From contig JAZUKH010000238.1 in the NCBI GenBank assembly GCA_045643185.1, positions 1-7,041 on the forward strand: a stretch of DNA of 7,041 nt, in the 5' to 3' direction. This DNA comes from RGIG464 sp045643185 (lineage in GTDB: Bacteria; Myxococcota_A; Bradymonadia; UBA4248). Position 1 is the stretch's first letter. Each line of letters opens with the position of its first letter. The notes under the pieces were generated by a model. The model was given only the letters and a program-made list of their open reading frames with translations, was not told where the DNA came from and ran no database searches. The position numbers were made by a program, and so were the translations under genes. This document shows, piece after piece, positions 4,900-7,041 of the stretch.

Positions 4900-6729
4900 A
4901 TGCCTGACACCGCTCAAATTCAATCTTATTATTTTTATAACAAATCACGTGATGCCTGGGTTTTGACGTATCGTAACGATCCTGTTCTGATCAAGACATT
5001 GAAAGCCGAAGTGGTGATGATCAATAACAGTGAGTATCTGATCATTTCCAAAGAGTCGATGCGCCAAAACGAAGGTTTCATCCATGCCTTCGGTTATCAA
5101 CTTCATGAAAAATCGGCGATCCGTCCTGATGGACAGCCCAATGTCTGTGTTGACCATGCGGTTTCGGCTTCTGCTGACGTGGCATTCGTTGCCAAAAAAT
5201 CGGTCAATGTGGCCGGCGTTTTGGCAGGGTCGCGCGAAAATCCCATGACGCTGTCAGCGATCTCTGCCAAACTTGGCGATGCCGTCAAAAATGTCTATGG
5301 CAGATCCCAAATTTGGGTCGTCGGGGCGTTGGCTGATGTTCGCAAAAATGCTGATGTCGGTGAGATGAGTCTCGATAAGATCAAAGCCGAAAGGGGTCAT
5401 CACTATTTTAAATTGCTTGAAACCGAACATGGACAGCAAAAATGTGAGATCAGTGCGGTCATCTGGAGCAATCAGTGGGACAAGATCGTTCGTGATTTTG
5501 CCGAAGCGAACGTGCCGATGCCAAAGATGGGCGATAAAGTCTGTGCGCGTTGTGAAGTGGCTTTTTATGGCCCCAAAACGCAGATCAATCTGCACGTTCT
5601 TGAGTTTGACCTTCATTATGGCGAGGATGAGTTTTTTAGGCAAAAGGGGCTCATCATCGAACAACTTCGTCGAAACGGTCTGTTTGATCTAAATCGTGCT
5701 TTGCCTATGCCGGATTCGCCTTTTCGACTGGCGCTTTTTAGTAACGAGGGTGCGGCTGGGTATGACGACTTCGTGAATACGCTTCGCAACTCGTCGTTTC
5801 CGTTTGAGTTGTCCTTGTTCCGTGTTCGTCTTCAGGGAAAGGATGTTGAGTCGACGTTTTTGAGTGCCATGCAGACCATGCGTGAGATCGGTGAAGAACG
5901 TTTCGATTTCGCTCTGATCATTCGTGGTGGCGGTTCCTTAACCGACCTCGCCTATTTCAACAACTACAATATAGCCGAAGCCATAGCTCGGTCACATGTG
6001 AAGTTTGTCATCGGGGTGGGGCATAATCGTGACACCGCGTTGTCCGTTCTTGACGAGATGTGCGAAAGCGCCATGACGCCGACGGCAGCGGCTGAAAAGC
6101 TAGTGAAATTGGCGAGTGAACTTCGCGAGCAAATTGAAAACGCGCAACGTGCGTTTGAAAAGGTGTGTGAGCGGACACTGAGTGGTTTTCAACAAAGCCT
6201 GACGGGCGCGTCGCGAGATTTTGTGTTGAGTGCTCAACGCGGTTTGGCCAATGCTGACTCGGCCTTGAATGCCTGTCGCATTTATTTTCAGCAAAACGCG
6301 ATGAATGCTCAGCAGCTGCGTGAAAAAGAATGCCGGACTTTGGCCGAGACGCTCGAAAACACGGTGAATTTGCAAGTCAACGTGGCGAATGGCAACCTTG
6401 ATGCCTTGGTGAATACGATCGACATGGCGAGTGCAGCGATCCTGGATCGTGAGCAAAACCAGTTGAATCAAGCCGGGAAAGCGCTCGATGACCTGGTGAC
6501 ACACCAGTGTCAGCGTGAAGTCGAACGGCTTGATGGCTTTTTGAACCTCGTTCAGGCCTATGATCCGCGTGCCATTCTTAAACGTGGTTTTGTCTGTCTT
6601 TCGACATCGGATGGACGACGTGTTATGGGCGTCAATGAGGTTCAGACCGGTGATATGATCAAAGCAACCCTCATCGATGGTTCACTTGAATTATCGGTGC
6701 AATCAAAAATGGAGAATCCAAATGACTAA
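4900..6729 (+). CDS. xseA: Exodeoxyribonuclease VII large subunit, N-terminally extended
   Basis: 609 residues, against 456 in E. coli. The catalytic subunit degrades single-stranded DNA from both ends to short oligonucleotides and acts with XseB in the cytoplasm. The recognised part starts near residue 115 (PMTLSAISAKLGDAV). Next is an OB-fold (about 135-240) with IWVVGALADVRKN and GHHYFKLLE, then the nuclease core (about 245-400) with SNEGAAGYDD (281-290), IRGGGSLTDL (341-350) and GVGHNRDTA (372-380). D289, R342, H375 and D378 match by position the Asp, Arg, His and Asp proposed as catalytic in E. coli XseA. A long helical, Gln/Asn/Ala-rich arm follows (about 400-550), as expected for binding XseB, and the C-terminal cap YDPRAILKRGFV...GDMIKATLIDGSLELSV (554-600). 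Residues 1-114 match no XseA element I know. GGGAGAGG ends about 7 bases before ATG 4900, supporting this start. The stop overlaps xseB by 8 bases. Confidence 0.94.
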   Translation: MPDTAQIQSYYFYNKSRDAWVLTYRNDPVLIKTLKAEVVMINNSEYLIISKESMRQNEGFIHAFGYQLHEKSAIRPDGQPNVCVDHAVSASADVAFVAKKSVNVAGVLAGSRENPMTLSAISAKLGDAVKNVYGRSQIWVVGALADVRKNADVGEMSLDKIKAERGHHYFKLLETEHGQQKCEISAVIWSNQWDKIVRDFAEANVPMPKMGDKVCARCEVAFYGPKTQINLHVLEFDLHYGEDEFFRQKGLIIEQLRRNGLFDLNRALPMPDSPFRLALFSNEGAAGYDDFVNTLRNSSFPFELSLFRVRLQGKDVESTFLSAMQTMREIGEERFDFALIIRGGGSLTDLAYFNNYNIAEAIARSHVKFVIGVGHNRDTALSVLDEMCESAMTPTAAAEKLVKLASELREQIENAQRAFEKVCERTLSGFQQSLTGASRDFVLSAQRGLANADSALNACRIYFQQNAMNAQQLREKECRTLAETLENTVNLQVNVANGNLDALVNTIDMASAAILDREQNQLNQAGKALDDLVTHQCQREVERLDGFLNLVQAYDPRAILKRGFVCLSTSDGRRVMGVNEVQTGDMIKATLIDGSLELSVQSKMENPND

Positions 6730-6949
6730 GTCTTCTGCTGAAAAAAAGACGTATAACGAAATGATCACACGTATCAAGGAGATCACTGAGACGCTCCGCG
6801 ATCCCAATGGTGACATCGATCAGATGATCGCGATGGTCAACGAAGCTGTTGATCTGATCGCCGAGTGTAAAAGCCGTTTGACGGCTGCCGGCATTCAGGT
6901 CAAGGATGCGCTGAGCAAGTTGGAAGTTGATGACGATGCCGAAAATTAG
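6722..6949 (+). CDS. xseB: Exodeoxyribonuclease VII small subunit
   Basis: 75 residues, close to the family's usual 70-85. It is almost entirely two helices: YNEMITRIKEITETLRDPNGDIDQMIAMVNEAVDLIAECKSRL (11-53) follows the XseB pattern of helix, short Asp/Gly turn, then helix ending in a C/K-rich segment. The C-terminus is acidic (DDDAEN). Several XseB copies wrap the helical arm of XseA to make the active enzyme. GGAG (6711-6714) lies 7 bases before ATG 6722, inside xseA, so the two genes are translationally linked. The in-frame ATG at 6677 is deeper inside xseA and lacks a matching ribosome site. Confidence 0.92.
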   Translation: MTKSSAEKKTYNEMITRIKEITETLRDPNGDIDQMIAMVNEAVDLIAECKSRLTAAGIQVKDALSKLEVDDDAEN

Positions 6950-6960
6950 TTGGTAAAAAC

Positions 6961-7000
6961 AAAAAAAAAAGCACTTACGAGAAGTAAGTGCTTTTTTTTT
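6961..7000. terminator. Bidirectional rho-independent terminator
   Basis: GCACTTAC (6971-6978), loop GAGAA, GTAAGTGC (6984-6991): a perfect 8-bp stem with ten A before and nine T after. On the plus strand it ends the xseAB transcript 11 bases past the xseB stop; on the minus strand the A-tract becomes a U-tract that can end the converging tRNA transcript. Confidence 0.95.
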
Positions 7001-7002
7001 CA

Positions 7003-7041
7003 TAGCGGGAGAAGGATTCGAACCGACGACCTTCGGGTTAT
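7003..7041 (-). tRNA. Partial tRNA, probably initiator tRNA-fMet (3' half)
   Basis: The reverse complement reads AT-AA-CCCGA (anticodon positions 35-36, then 37-43), variable loop AGGTC, T-arm GTCGG-TTCGAAT-CCTTC, acceptor strand TCCCGCT and discriminator A. The layout and the run CCCGAAGGTCGTCGGTTC match E. coli tRNA-fMet; C39-C41 is the 3' side of the three G-C pairs typical of initiators. Only the last two anticodon bases (AU) are in the window, so Met (CAU) is the likely reading; Ile cannot be excluded. CCA is not encoded. The T-stem has two apparent mismatches (50-64 and 51-63), unusual for a functional tRNA. The 5' half lies beyond the window. Confidence 0.8.

Noticed and set aside
4893..4907. 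Four-codon frame (M-S-H-A-stop) overlapping the xseA start
   Set aside because: Its ATG directly abuts the GGGAGAGG element, leaving no usable spacing, while that element is well placed for xseA.

Overview
The window is a bacterial chromosomal segment with four complete housekeeping or regulatory genes, one cell-wall-related gene, a partial tRNA and unusually hairpin-rich intergenic DNA. Initiation factor IF-3, both exonuclease VII subunits, Shine-Dalgarno sites and rho-independent terminators make it bacterial. The Hanks-type Ser/Thr kinase and the amidase-like protein would fit a Gram-negative lineage with eukaryote-like signalling (for example Myxococcota-like or PVC-like), but nothing in the sequence fixes the phylum and I do not assign one. 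I see no phage, transposase, CRISPR or plasmid functions.

Layout. Positions 1-45 hold a perfect 12-bp palindrome and no gene. A GC-rich palindromic repeat (46-126) is followed by a plus-strand gene (205-1356) for a protein with a peptidoglycan-binding-like segment and a degenerate amidase-like domain. A second copy of the same repeat, inverted (1364-1473), follows it, so the gene is bracketed by an inverted repeat pair. A convergent minus-strand gene (1525-3597) encodes a 690-residue tandem pseudokinase-kinase protein. The divergent gap of about 520 bp (3598-4116) contains a candidate kinase promoter, a cluster of about five GC-rich hairpins, a good candidate infC promoter and an attenuator-like leader. 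infC (4117-4734) stands alone with its own terminator and is not followed by rpmI-rplT. Then come xseA (4900-6729, with an N-terminal extension of about 115 residues) and xseB (6722-6949), overlapping by 8 bp. A hairpin terminator symmetric enough to work in both directions separates them from the 3' part of a minus-strand tRNA-Met-like gene (7003 to the window end).

How the genes fit together. xseA and xseB encode the two subunits of one nuclease and are translationally linked. infC is an independent transcription unit. The kinase and the amidase-like gene converge and are separated by the long hairpin of repeat copy 2; a functional link between them is not shown. The items most worth a second look are the modular palindromic repeat family, whose outer shell is conserved and whose central stem differs; the pseudokinase fused to an active kinase; the amidase-like protein lacking a recognisable first zinc histidine; and the structured infC upstream region.
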